A stretch of 64,000 bases of DNA from Bryopsis sp. KO-2023 (Eukaryota > Chlorophyta > Ulvophyceae > Bryopsidales > Bryopsidaceae). Below the pieces are notes generated by a model. It was given only the letters and a program-made list of their open reading frames with translations, was not told the origin of the DNA and searched no databases. Below, piece after piece: positions 33,549 to 45,783 of the stretch (position 1 is its first letter; each line of letters begins with the position of its first letter). A program made the translations under genes and the position numbers. The stretch covers positions 5,332,001-5,396,000 of the forward strand of contig BSYQ01000002.1 in the NCBI GenBank assembly GCA_030272585.1, given 5' to 3'.

Positions 33549-35899
33549 ATGACTCGAATCAGATACTTTCCAAAATGTTGTTCGTGCCTCACGCTCAAAA
33601 GTCGCAGAGGGAAGAGGTTGACGCCGGAATGTCGGCGCCCTACGACGACTTCTCTCAGTCGTTGGACAAGCGCGAAAAACAACGGTAAAGTCAAGTCAAA
33701 GATGGGATGTGCCGCTCGAGCTCCAAACGACGAGTTTGAGTCGTTTGGGGATCTGTTCCCTGAAGAGTGCGCAGCGGTACAGCCAGGGAAACCGAGATGG
33801 ATTTTCGGTAACGACGACAGAAACTGCAAAACAACGGTGAGAATGGGGTGAAGAATGCTGTTTTCAGATATCGGTCGTGGTGTGCGTTTGGCCGTATGTT
33901 TTTTCACTGTTGTTACTGTGCAGTTGACGAGCGACGAGTTTAGAAAATGGCGTGGAGAGGGACATACTTCGCCCCACCGCGAATCGGGTGTTTTTGGAGA
34001 AACAAGGTATTCTTCAACGACTCGATACTGACTCTTGGAACTTGGTGAGGTATGAAAAGGCTTGAGTTGGCGTTTACCTGACGAAGATGTTTGTTTTATC
34101 ACCACCTCCAGGGAGACAATTTGGCCGCCTGTTTGTTTTATTTCTGTGGCAGCGGGTAAGTCACGTGCATCAAAGTCTGTGATTGTTTGTCTGTCTGTCA
34201 TGAATGCATGTCCGTCCGACTGATAACGCCGTTCTCTATTTCGTAGCTGTGGAGACCTACAGGACGCTTGGAGAGAACAGCATCTCCCTGACAGCCTCAG
34301 CTGTTGTTCCAGGAGATGAGGAAGCCTTCGCCGCTGCATTGGCATCAATGGTAGGTCTTCGAGTGAACACTATGTACGCTCGATGGCGTGAGGCCTCACG
34401 TAACGCTTCGGAAGGGTTGCTGAACGAATCGAGCGACGTATTAAGAATGGTACGTGGACCATAGGCGCACTCTGAATTTCAGGATGGGGGGGAGGCATTT
34501 CTTTTCTTTTTTTTGTTGGGGGGTGGGGGGGGGGGGACAACTCGGTGGTTGACACATGGTGTTACTGAGTTCCAGGGGCTTTTTTTTTTCCCTTGCTCCT
34601 TGACTTTTTTGGGGGGGGTCAGAAAGTTTCTAGGGGCGGCCAGGCCCTCCAAGGCCCCCCCTAGGCCCCCCCCCCCGTGGTTGCGCCTATGGCGTGGATA
34701 CATATTGAGAGATTGCTTAGAGTCACAGAAACTCACTCCTAGGTTTCTGCTTGTCCAGGCGATGGCGCACATGGACGACCCTATGGACCAAAGGCTGCCC
34801 GTCAGATGGTTAACTGCTCGCAGCCTTCTGATTCGTTCTATGCAAGGAACATGTATCTTCCCTCTCGTTCTCCTGGTGAGATAAAAGAGGTTCAAGTCGG
34901 GCTCAGATATCCTGCAAAGATATGTCCTTCGATTTCAAGAGAAAAAAAAACTCCAACATCTAACATTTTGCGTGCCTCCATTGCAGATGAACAACGAGCT
35001 GCCCGTTACAAAGTTTTGTAAAGATTCGACGGTTTTACCAGCCATCTTCTTCCTTCCTTTCGTGTCATCGAGTGTTGAGCATTCGGGCGTTCAGTTGGAA
35101 GATATCAACAAGCCTCCGTGTCTGACGACGATGCGCCAGAGTATGACGACCGGACGACCGGTTCAATTGGCAAGGCTTTACTTCCATCAAATCAACAATT
35201 TGAACAGAAAAAAAAAGAAAAAAAAACTGGTGAACCAATTGTTTTTCCCTCACCGATTTAGCTCTTGGATTTGGTCAGACATGCGTTTCAGTATGAATTT
35301 TTTTACGTCCAACAGGCCTTCCACACAGACAAACGCAAGACTCACGAAACGAGTACTTGGGTGCCGAGCATCAGCTCGCAGACTTCCGCGGGGATGGTCT
35401 GCTTTGTGATCTGGACGGCAACGTATTGTCCCCTTCCATAGGGCTGGAGAAGTTGGTTACAAAAAGGAAGAAGGTGTTTCAGGGCTCAGTCGCCTTCACA
35501 AACCCCCCAGAGCAGCCAGAGGAGGAAAATTCGTCCGAAGCAATGCACAGCAATGGCAGGTTTCCTTACACGAACAAGGAAAACGACCAGTTCTGGCGAA
35601 TCGACCTGGGCGCGACATACGATATCACAAAAATCGTGATCACCAGTGGCGGCGGCAAAACCTGCTCGGTGGGACTGCAAGACTTTGACATCCGTATCGG
35701 CAGCAACTCTGTCGCGAAAATGAATGGAGCGTGCGTATTGGACAAAAAGGAGGGGCATTTAGAGACGAAAATTTTTCTGTGCCCAATGGTTGGTCGTCAC
35801 GTGAACGTCCAGGTCTTGAACACAAAACAATCGGCGGTCTGCGAGGTTATGGTGTATGCGTGGGGCGCGGGATGCAAGCCTCCAGAAAGTGAATCATAA
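33549..35899 (+). CDS. Multi-exon protein with C-terminal galactose-binding-like (F5/8C/F-type lectin) domain
   Basis: Exons that join in phase are 33549-33836, 33924-34006, 34112-34155, 34247-34449 and 34759-34875, followed by an exon from 34987. The last exon begins near 35329; its junction with the previous one is unresolved. The ATG at 33549 is the first in this frame. The N-terminal half (FESFGDLFPEECAAVQPGKP, then VETYRTLGENSISLTASAVV) is unfamiliar. The C-terminal about 140 residues show a discoidin/F-type lectin core: DQFWRIDLGATYDITKIVIT, then LQDFDIRIGSN and a Cys-containing close (SAVCEVMVYAWG). The RxD fucose-binding motif of F-type lectins is missing, so the ligand is unknown. 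The last part is duplicated at 45784-46386. An hAT-like insertion lies in one intron. Confidence 0.65.
34459..34692. mobile_element. Small terminal-inverted-repeat element in an intron
   Basis: The 234-bp element has perfect ends CCATAGGCGCA in inverted orientation and is flanked by CGTGGA on both sides (34453-34458 and 34693-34698). Taken as 8-mers the flanks agree in six of eight positions, as for an older hAT insertion. The interior is G- and C-run-rich (GGGGGGGG, AGGCCCTCCAAGGCCCC). It sits in the intron between exons 34247-34449 and 34759-34875 of the lectin-domain gene, and the left flank overlaps the splice donor. Confidence 0.65.
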
Positions 35900-36245
35900 A
35901 AAACAGAAAAGGAAAGGGAAAGAGGTAAAGAAAGGGGTGGATTGTTACCGGCTGGGATTGGTCAAGAGGGTCTGGTAAACCACCAGATATTGAGATTTGT
36001 AATGATGTTCTGAATCCAGGGACGTGGAACACGCCCATCTCTTGTAGAAACACGACAAAAATGGCAGGTGAAACGTTTTTCCACCTGCCGTGAGCTCCAC
36101 AGCTAAGGTGCCAGCAGTTCGTGTAATGGGATGGGGGCACGAATCGTTCTCGAAAACATTTTTATTGTGGAGTGACTTCGCTGTACGTTGGTCGTCGTGT
36201 TGGGGTTTTCTGGTGTTGAGCTTTTGGGTACATGATCTTTTTGTG

Positions 36246-36386
36246 GCCAGAATGAGCGTGGCGGTTCAATACCACTCTGAAGTTGGAACAGACTTGCTAT
36301 CTTTAACAAGATGCATGCGAGCGTTGTCCTTGCGACTTAAACCCGAGTTTCCGACGGGGGTTCAAATCCCTCCCGTCACATTTTCC
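36246..36386 (+). other. tRNA-like stretch in module U, left copy
   Basis: The 3' end resembles a tRNA T arm and acceptor (GGGGGTTCAAATCCCTCCCG, then TCACA), and GTGGCGG at 36258 could pair with CCGTCAC. The middle has no normal A box or anticodon arm. The same stretch occurs at 45322-45464 (minus) and 51718-51848. It is best called a tRNA-derived remnant. Confidence 0.4.
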
Positions 36387-37554
36387 TTGCCCTGCTCGTT
36401 GATTTTCTTCTGATTAATACATTTAACAGTCCTTTTGAGCCTTTTTTTTTACGGTTAAGGTTATGATAACAATTCGTTCAAATTCCATTTCCGGATCCCT
36501 GGTTATCTAGTGGTTACTCGAGATATTTCTGCAAGTATGCGTCGCTGGTTGGACTTCTTGTGACGCGTTCGATTCCGGTTTCCGAGGTGTCCATTGTTTC
36601 TATTTCGCACAAGTGTGCAAGGAGCGAACGATCTTCGGAGCGGCGCTCCCTTAAACTCCAATCACAGGCTACTACTGATATTTTCGCTGGGTATTTCAGT
36701 GTCAAAACTCTGCTGCTGTGGATGGAAGAATTCGAGGAAACAGCAGGCGACGAGCATGCATAACGTCGACAGTTTTTCGAGTGTCCTATCGGGGGGGGGG
36801 GGACGTTTTTCTTTCAATGTTTTTCGTTCTGGATGCATACGCATCTCATTCGCTGTGTGTTCCTGTGACTGCCCAGGAGAAAAGCCACAAGCAACATTAT
36901 GAGTGTTGTGTGGATGAGTGCGTTGTTTTTCTGTGGAAGAACCAGCCTACTACCAGCTCAAACTATATGAATGCCATTGCTTGCATTCTTTATTGATATC
37001 AGGGATCACCAGCAGTATGTTCCACAAAGTGTATGGGGGGGGGGGCGAATCGATTGGGTTTATTATCGATGAGCGCCTCATGAAACAAGGTGAGCTGTTG
37101 GAATAATTGGCTGCTCAGAGTCCAGGGGAAACCACATCAAGAAACCAAGCCACTCGATCGAATAAGCTTGTGAGTATCCGCCTCGGGGGGCCCATGAGCT
37201 GAAAGTGCTCGTTGCGATGCCGTCATATTATGTATCCTGTTTTGCCCCCAACCGAAAGCTACCGTACCCTCCAAAAGCTAACGACTGTCGTTTCGTTTCT
37301 CTGCTTGTTGTGTTCTTGTGATTTTTTATGTTCCACTCAAAAGCCTGTTCAGTACGGTGTAGGTTCCAGCACAAACATGAATGCGTGATTGAATACGGTG
37401 TTCTGACCCGTTTTTTTCTTTCTGGAACTGTTACGGAAACTTGATCGTCATTTTGTTTCTTTTGCGATTTTGTATTAAAAAAAGACGAGCCAAAACAGAC
37501 CTCTGTGACAGAATGGATCCCTGGGGCACTCAATTTCCACATTTTTACATGAAG

Positions 37555-39073
37555 AACTTTTTACCTCATCTGGGCACCTTCACGAATCGGTTTATTTTTT
37601 TACTTTTTTGAGAGAACTAAGGTTTATTCCTTACAACAAATGGAACCCATTTTCCCAAAAACAGCCTAACATACTCGAATCAGCCACTAGTTTGGTAGAG
37701 TTTTCTAATGCTTCATTTACATATCAGTTGGGGGGGGGCAATACCCTTACCTCTGTGTGCTCCAAACAAATTCATATCTCTTCCCAGCTACAGTACTGTT
37801 TGTTTTCTCCTCGATCGATTCGATTGGCTTGGATTTTTCCCTGAACTCTCCTCAGTCAATGATTTCAACAGCTCACCTTCTTTCATGAAACTCTGATTCT
37901 CAAACTCGAACCACCTCCCTCCCTCCACTTTGTGGAACACAATGCCGGTTATCCCTGAATTCACAAGCATTGTAAATCATTTAATTTCAGCTCCAGTCTG
38001 TTGCTTTCCTAACCAAGAAAACTTCTTCCATCCATCCAGAGCCCTCTAAGTGTTTTTTCTCCTGGAACAGTCACAGGAACACACCGTCGATGAGATGCAT
38101 CCGTCCAGGAAAGCATTGGATTTGATAAGAACACCACCTCCTAGGGCACTCAAACAAACTTTCACAAAGTCATCGTTTACTTGCTCGTCGGCTCCAGTTG
38201 CCTCCGAACTCCCCAATCCAAATTTTGCTTGATTTCTCAACCAAGCCCCTTTTTGTTCAGAATTTGGAGAAACCCCTGCAGAAGCAGCCACCAGAATCCA
38301 CTGGCAGTGGTATAACACGGAAAAACATGATTGTCAACAGAACACGCGTTGTATTACCTCAGCACCCAGCGGGGAATGGAGCAGAGTGTGAATGGGTGGT
38401 CGAAAAAAAGCTCCGAAGTCCGTTCCTTGCGCACCCAAGCGAAACAAAAACAACAGGCAAACCTCGAAAACGAAAAGGGAAAAACTTGCACCACCAAAGT
38501 CTAAGCGACGACCAACCAAGGTCAAAAACATCGCAACAGCTACCAAGTAGTAACCGTCAAAAAAGTTGAAAAAAAAAACAAAAACAAAAAAAAACTGTGG
38601 CTGGGTCCCCACCCTCTCCCAACCCCCCTCTCCAACTTCATCTGAGGGGTCCCGCTCCTAGTCACCCATGCATCATCATTGGTAGGCCCGGCCATCCTCA
38701 GATGCACGGTGACTCGAGCTAACCTGTATACGAAGTTGAATAGGTCGGTTTGAGGGTTCGCGCCAAAACTCGGTTGAGGCGTCAAAAGCAAATGTCAGTT
38801 CTGCAACTGACACGTCGGTGGAATGAGTGGCTGGGAGCTCGCCACGCTGGCAGCTGTGGGGGACTGTGGAGCCGCCAGGCGGGAAACAGTTTTCTGTTTG
38901 GATCACAGTGCTTTGGGATCTGGGGGGTGATCAGTGATCGTGTTGGGATCTGTTCAAGGGTCGGACCAGGACAGCCGCTGCAGCTCGCAACTTTTCGCAA
39001 CTTTCAATGTGGTATTGCGTCAACAGCGAGCCGACGTATCCCCGAACGACTCTCAAAAAGTATTTTCTTGTGG
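37555..39073 (-). repeat. Module V, copy B (inverted)
   Basis: This copy is the reverse complement of parts of 29382-32150. It lacks the 29764-30669 element (empty site 38902-38909) and the small insertion of copies A and D (empty site 38139-38146). Confidence 0.8.
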
Positions 39074-41926
39074 GGCTCGACAAAAACGGTCCCTTGCTGA
39101 ATCAAACTGGACATACCCGGACAAGAGAAAGGCACATGATAAGCTTTATTTTAAATTTAAGCTTATTTTATGTTCAGTTCAACAATTTCTTCAAAAAAGG
39201 GGCCAGTCAACCACAAGTTATCTCTGTGGAAATCAAATTTGCCTCCCCAAACGTTTTTCTTTTTATCCGCTGTTGAGGTTTACCAAAGGCCAGTGGCGGT
39301 GTTGAACATAAGAATGCGAAAAAGAAAAAAAAATATAAAAAAGGAAATGTAGACACCCTGAAGGGTGTTGATCATTTTTGGTAAGGACGAAAAACAAACA
39401 CTGAATTATCAACCTGAAAATCTGAACTTCAAATCGCCCTCAGTCGTGTTTGATAAAGATGCTTTTCAAAAAATTTGCATACATTCCACGTTATTGCATG
39501 GAGTTATGTCAAGCTCAAGGTGAAAATTCCTGCAGCTTCAAGGGCAGCCCCAAGCAATTCAATCGGCCAGCCTAACCTTGGTTCGACAGAATCGAAGTCC
39601 CTTCTTCAAACTCAAGGCATCAACAGCAGGGACTCCTTTGATATCTTTTTTTTATTCATTGTGGAGGCAGGCCAGGGGTGACTAAACTCTTGTAACACTT
39701 TTGAAAAGCATCTTGTCGACCCCTCTTCACAGCCCATTATAGAAGGAAGCTGATGCTTGCATGTCTGGCTTTATCCACTGGTACTTTTTTTCCCCTCTTA
39801 TTTAGCAGATGGGTGGGTGAGAACTAAACTGACCTAGCAAGCCTTCCGGGTTTTTTTATATTCCTGGATTCCTTTCGAGACGGGGGTTCCTTCTGCTGTC
39901 CAATGCATGGTACCGGTTTTATTGTTTGCAGTCCACACCCCAATCGTCAAGAACTAGAACAACATGTCCAGGTCTCCGCTACCTGAGTTTCAACATTTTG
40001 AAAACAGAATTCACACCCACCTGCATCGAATCGACATTGGTTGGAAATGCAGGTGCAACTTTAATAAGTTGGAGAAGGGAAGAAGGGGGGGGGGGACTAA
40101 GGTGTTCCATTGCAAAATCTATTTTCCACAGTGGCAAGGCTGAATTATTGGGAGGTAGAACTTATGGTGGGATTTAGTTTTTCTTTTTTTCAAGTCAATC
40201 CAAGCTATACCAGTTTATCACCAACTTCACAGGGTTTTTTTCTCTTCGATTTCACAAATGAAGAAATTTGGCAGGAGGTCTCAATAGGGGGGGGGGGTTG
40301 CATAAACAAAGAGGATGGGGAAAAAGGAACAAGATTTTTTTTTGCCCAAGCACTCATTCCATTCAGGTGCAGAGTTGCATTTTGGTTTCATTCTGGATTA
40401 CTTATTGGATGGCTTTCACCACATGTTAATGAAAATGCTGGTTGGCTGGATGGTCTACAGCACTCAGAGTTGGATTTTGTTTTCATTCCGAATTGCTTAC
40501 CTCATGCGTATACATCGATGCATTGCACTCCTTCCATCTCCAGAAAAAGGGGGGGGGGGGTCAGACATGGCTTCCATCCACATTTTCACCACATGTGAAA
40601 ACGCTGGTTGCCTGGTTCATTTTTCCCACATGGAAATGTTGGCTTCCTGGCTGGCTGGCTTTCACTACATGTTAATGAAAATGCTGGTTGGCTGGATGGT
40701 CTACAGCGCTCCACACATGCTACAATTCGAGGTTGAGACTTCAAGAAGGAAATTTTCATCATCAAGCAGGTAGCGCTCGACATAAAAGTGTCAAGAAACT
40801 GGAAGAGAAAGAAGATACTGAAAAAGGGGTGTTGAATTTCTTGAAAGACAAATAAATAATTGAAAACTGAATATTGAATAAAACTAAATTTTTTATTAAT
40901 AAACTGAGTTGAATAAATACATGCAAACGTTTTACAGCACTGACCCCTGTGCCATTACACCTTGAACTTTATTCCGAAATCTCTGGGGAGAAAAAATTGA
41001 AAAAATAAAAAAAAGTTATCAACTCGAACAGAAAACCACAGACTTTCCTCTTTTATTTTTTAAAAGAAAAGATATAGTTATGAAAAAAGAGACGAACAGT
41101 AGAAAAAAAGAAAACTTTTTATCAAAGCAACACAGGGGATTCGAACCCCTACTGTCGTCCACCAGTTTATCTCAAATATAATCAAATTCTAAAAATAGTT
41201 TTTAAAATGCAGGTCAGTTGCTTGAGCCTGTGGGCACGAACAGTTGATATGACTCTTTATTTTCACACAAAATAAATCATTCTTTCAGAATTGAACTAGA
41301 AAAAAAAAGAAGAAAAGAACACTGGTGAGGAGCAAAGGTTTTCTTATTCATTCTTTTCAATCTTGGAAGAAAACACCACTGATAAGAAACATTCTCACAG
41401 CATCTTTCATCATTCAGAGGGTTTTTTTTTAATTTGCTTTTTTTTGGGGGGAGGGGGGGTTATTTCCAATAATTTTTCATTTCCTTTCTTACCTTCATGC
41501 CTGAATTTATCCTCCTGAGAAAAAAGCCTGTTTCTGTTGTGAAAGAAAGAAAAAAAGTAGTCAGAGTTGTCTCATCTTTAATTTGCCGGCTGTTTCAAGT
41601 TTTGATTAATTTATTTGTTTTCAGAAAGGCCTGGACTCTTTTGCCAGTTGAGAGCCTTGGGGTTCCCTTTTCAAAATTATTTAACCCCGCCCCCCTTGAA
41701 AAAACACTCTCCAAATTTCCACAAAGACATCCACAGGCCGCTTCTTCGCCAGGAAAACAAAAAAAAAGGAACAAGTCCTATAATGGTAAATATTTTGCCC
41801 CAGTCCTCCCTGAGAAACGAGAAAGAAAAAAAAAACATGCCAACAGATCCACGGCGTACCCTTGTTTTTTTTTTCTACAACGAGTTGTCCCTGTCACAGA
41901 AAATCTGCCGTCCGACCCTTGTCTCA
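39074..41926. other. Spacer between the arms of the large inverted repeat
   Basis: About 2.85 kb of mostly unique sequence. A direct repeat of about 50 bp occurs at 40411-40460 and 40657-40706 (ATGTTAATGAAAATGCTGG within both). A T-arm-like GGGGATTCGAACCCC lies at 41131-41145 without a matching 5' half. No gene is supported. Confidence 0.5.
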
Positions 41927-43650
41927 TAAAACTGCCGGACCTGTTGAACCTTTTGTTGTCGCGATCTGGCAGGGCGTCACCTGTGGCTTCGAGTTTGACG
42001 GCGACTTCTTCATTTGTGAGTGTCGTCGAAAGCGCTTTCCAGTCGAAACACTGCCACGACCATTGCGTCCACCGAGCAGTTATGTTCCCCGAGCCTCACC
42101 ACCACAACTCGATCATGACAACCATCCTAGACGTGGTCGCTCCACAAGAAAATGCTTTTTGAGAGTCGTTCGGGGATACGTCGGCTCGCTGTTGACGCAA
42201 TACCACATTGAAAGTTGCAAAAAATCGGCTGTCCTGGTCCGAGCCTTTAACTGATCCCAACACGATCACTGATCACCCCCTAGATCCCAAAGCACTCTGA
42301 TCAAAACAGAGAACTGTTTCGCAGCTGGCGGCGCCACAGTCCGTCATTGCCGCCAGCGTGGCGAGCTCCCAGCCACTCATTCCACCGACGTGTCAGTTGC
42401 AGAATTGACATTTGCTTTTGACGCCTCAACCGAGTTTTGGTGCGAACCCTCAAACCGACCCATTCAACTTCGTATGCAGGTTAGCTCGAGTCACCGTGCA
42501 TCTGAGGATGGCCGGGCCTACCAGTGATGATGCATGGGTGACTAAGAGCGGGACCCCTCAGATCAAGTTGGAGAGGGGGGCAGGGAGAGGGGGGGGACCC
42601 AGCCACAATTTTTTTTTGTTTTTGTTTTTTTTTCCAATTTTTTTGACGGTTACTACTTGGTAGCTGTTGCGATGTTTTTGACCTTGGTTGGTCGTCGCTT
42701 AGACTTTGGTGGTGCAAGTTTTTCCCTTTTCGTTTTCGAGGTTTGCCTGTTGTTTTTGTTTCGCTTGGGTGCGCAAGGAACGGACTTTGGAGCTTTTTTT
42801 CGACCACCCATTCACACTCTGCTCCATTCCCCGCTGGGTGCTCAGGTAATACAACGCGTGTTCTGTCAACAATCACGTTTTTCCGTGTTATACCACTGCC
42901 AGTGGATTCTGGTGGCTGCTTCTGCAGGGGTTTCTCCATATTCTGAACAAAAAGGGGCTTGGTTGAGAAATCAAGCAAAATTTGGATTGGGGAGTTCGGA
43001 GGCAACTGGAGCCGACGAGCTTTTAAAACGATAACTTTGTGGAAGGTTGTTTGAGTGCTCTAGGAGGTGGTATTTTTGCCAAATCCAATGCTTTCCTGGA
43101 TGGAGATGCATCTCATTGACTGTGTGTTCCTGTGACTGTCCATGAGAAAAAAAAACTTTGGATGCTTCTGGATGGATGGAAGAAGTTTTCTTGTGTAAGA
43201 AAAAAACAGACTGGAGCTGAAACTAAATGATTTACAATGTTTGTGAATTCAGGGATAACCGGCATTGTGTTCCACGAAGTGGAGGGAGGGAGGTGGTTCG
43301 AGTCTGAGAATCAGAGTTTCATGAAAGAAGGTGAGCTGTTGAAATCATTGACTGAGGAGAGTTCAGGGAAAAATCCAAGCCAATCGAATCGATCGAGAAA
43401 AAAACAAACAGTACTGTAGCTGGGAAGAGATATGGATTTGTTTGGAGCACACAGAGGTAAGGGTATTGCCCCCCCCCAACTGATATGTAAATGAAGGATT
43501 AGAAAACTCTACCAAACTAGTGGCTGATTCGAGTATGTTAGGCTGTTTTTGGGAAAATGGGTTCCATTTGTTGTAAGGAATAAACCTTAGTTCTCTCAAA
43601 AAAGTAAAAAAATAAACCGATTCGTGAAGGTGCCCAGATGAGGTAAAAAG
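41927..43650 (+). repeat. Module V, copy C
   Basis: This copy is collinear with copy A from its first bases (CTGTTGAACCTTTTGTTG) to the sequence GATTCGTGAAGGTGCCC. It is free of both insertions found in copy A (empty sites 42294-42301 and 43058-43065). Confidence 0.8.
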
Positions 43651-44027
43651 TTCTTCTTGTAAAAATGTGGAAATTGAGTGCCCCAGGGATCCATTCTGTC
43701 ACAGAGGTCTGTTTTGGCTCGTCTTTTTTTAATACAAAATCGCAAAAGAAACAAAATGACGATCAAGTTTCCGTAACAGTTCCAGAAAGAAAAAAACGGG
43801 TCAGAACACCGTATTCAATCACGCATTCATGTGTGTGCTGGAACCTACACCGTACTGAACAGGCTTTTGAGTGGAACATAAAAAATCACAAGAACACAAC
43901 AAGCAGAGAAACGAAACGACAGTCGTTCGCTTTTGGAGGGTACGGTAGCTTTCGGTTGGGGGCAAAACAGGATACATAATATGACGGCATCGCAACGAGC
44001 ACTTTCAGCTCATGGGCCCCCCGAGGC

Positions 44028-44492
44028 CAGAGATAGGACTTTACGGTTACGGTCACCGTAACCGGACCGTAACCACCGTAACCGGACCGTAACCGGAGTA
44101 CAATTTTCGTCAGAAAATCGTACTTTTACGGCCGTAACCGTAGCACCGTACCACTCCGTACCGCTCCGTACCGGACCGTAACGACCGTAACGGCCGTAAC
44201 AACCGTAAACCGTAGAAAGTGACCCCCGCAGGGTCCCGCGATTCCAAAGGAACCCAGGGGGATTCGAACCCGCGACCCTACTGACTGCAGCCTAACGCTT
44301 TACCACTGAACCACGCTACTTCACGGTGATTTAGGGCCTACCGTAGTTATACCGTACCTGTTCCGTACCGTAAAAACAACATATTACTCCGGTTACGGTA
44401 CGGAGTTACGGCCGTAGTACGGTGACCGTAACCCGACCGTAACCGGACCGGACCGGAGTCGGACCAAAAATTTGGCCCAAGTCCTATCTCTG
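44028..44492 (-). mobile_element. hAT-type element, TACGGT-rich family, second copy
   Basis: The element is 465 bp with the terminal inverted repeat CAGAGATAGGACTT and a perfect 8-bp duplication CCCGAGGC (44020-44027 and 44493-44500). The other arm of the inverted repeat shows the empty site at 37180-37187 (GCCTCGGG). The interior is built of TACGGT/ACCGTA and contains a tRNA-Cys-like stretch (about 44256-44332, minus). The orientation is opposite to the copy at 9170-9640. It inserted after the arms had duplicated. Confidence 0.93.
44256..44332 (-). other. tRNA-Cys-like segment in hAT element
   Basis: On the minus strand the A-box part reads GCGTGGTTCAGTGGTAAAGC, the anticodon loop CTGCAGT (GCA) and the B box GGGTTCGAATCCC. 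This pattern matches tRNA-Cys better than other tRNAs I know. The acceptor arms do not pair, so it is not a functional gene. Confidence 0.65.
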
Positions 44493-45321
44493 CCCGAGGC
44501 GGATATTCACAAGCTTACTCGATCGAGTGGCTTGGTTTCTTGATGTGGTTTCCCCTAGACTCTGAGCAGCCAATTATTCCAACAGCTCACCTTGTTTCAT
44601 GAGGCGCTCATCGATAATAAACCCAATCGATTCGCCCCCCCCCCCCCCCCATACACTTTGTGGAACATACTGCTGGTGATCCCTGATATCAATAAAAAAT
44701 GCAAGCAATGGCATTCATATAGTTTGAGCTGGTAGTAGGCTGGTTCTTCCACAGAAAAACAACGCACTCATCCACACAACACTCATAATGTTGCTTGTGG
44801 CTTTTCTCCTGGGCAGTCACAGGAACACACAGCGAATGAGATGCGTATGCATCCAGAACGAAAAACATTGAAAGAAAAACGTCCCCCCCCCCCCCGATAG
44901 GACACTCGAAAAACTGTCGACGCTATGCATGCTCGTCGCCTGCTGTTTCCTCGAATTCTTCCATCCACAGCAGCAGAGTTTTGACACTGAAATACCCAGC
45001 GAAAATATCAGTAGTAGCCTGTGATTGGACTTTCAGGGAGCGCCGCTCCGAAGATCGTTCGCTCCTTGCACACCTGTGCGAAATAGAAACAATAGACACC
45101 TCGGAAACCGGAATCGAACGCGTCACAAGAAGTCCAACCAGCGACGCATACTTGCAGAAATATCTCGAGTGACCACTAGATAACCAGGGATCCGGAAATG
45201 GAATTTGAACGAATTGTTATCATAACCTTAACCGTAAAAAAAAAAGCTCAAAAGGACTGTTAAATGTATTAATCAGAAGAAAATCAACGAGCAGGGCAAG
45301 GAAAATGTGACGGGAGGGATT

Positions 45322-45464
45322 TGAACCCCCGTCGGAAACTCGGGTTTAAGTCGCAAGGACAACGCTCGCATGCATCTTGTTAAAGGTAGCAAGTCTGTTC
45401 CAACTTCAGAGTGGTATTGAACCGCCACGCTCATTCTGGCCACAAAAAGATCATGTACCCAAAA
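45322..45464 (-). other. tRNA-like stretch in module U, right copy
   Basis: This is the inverted duplicate of 36246-36386, with a few changes. Confidence 0.4.
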
Positions 45465-45783
45465 GCTCAACACCAGAAAACCCCAACACGACGACCAACG
45501 TACAGCGAAGTCACTCCACAAGAAAAATGTTTTCGAGAACGATTCGTGCCCCCATCCCATTACACGAACTGCTGGCACCTTAGCTGTGGAGCTCACGGCA
45601 GTTGGAAGGTTGCACCTGCCATTTTTGTCGTGTTTCTACAAGAGATGGGCGTGTTCCACGTCCCTGGATTCAGAACATCATTACAAATCTCAATATCTGG
45701 TGGTTTACCAGACCCTCTTGACCAATCCCAGCCGGTAACAATCCACCCCTTTCTTTACCTCTTTCCCTTTCCTTTTCTGTTTT

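Larger units (their letters stand above)
35066..39073 (+). repeat. Left arm of the large inverted repeat (U then V inverted)
   Basis: This arm of about 4 kb is the inverse of 42142-46436. It consists of module U (35066-37550: lectin 3' end, tRNA-like stretch and a region with eroded V-like sequence) and module V in minus orientation (37555-39073). Apart from one hAT insertion on the other side and an intron-sized difference near 35160-35328, the arms align throughout with scattered changes. Confidence 0.85.

Noticed and set aside
41131-41145. tRNA gene suggested by GGGGATTCGAACCCC
   Set aside because: Only the T arm is present. No pairing acceptor strand, A box or anticodon arm was found on the minus strand.
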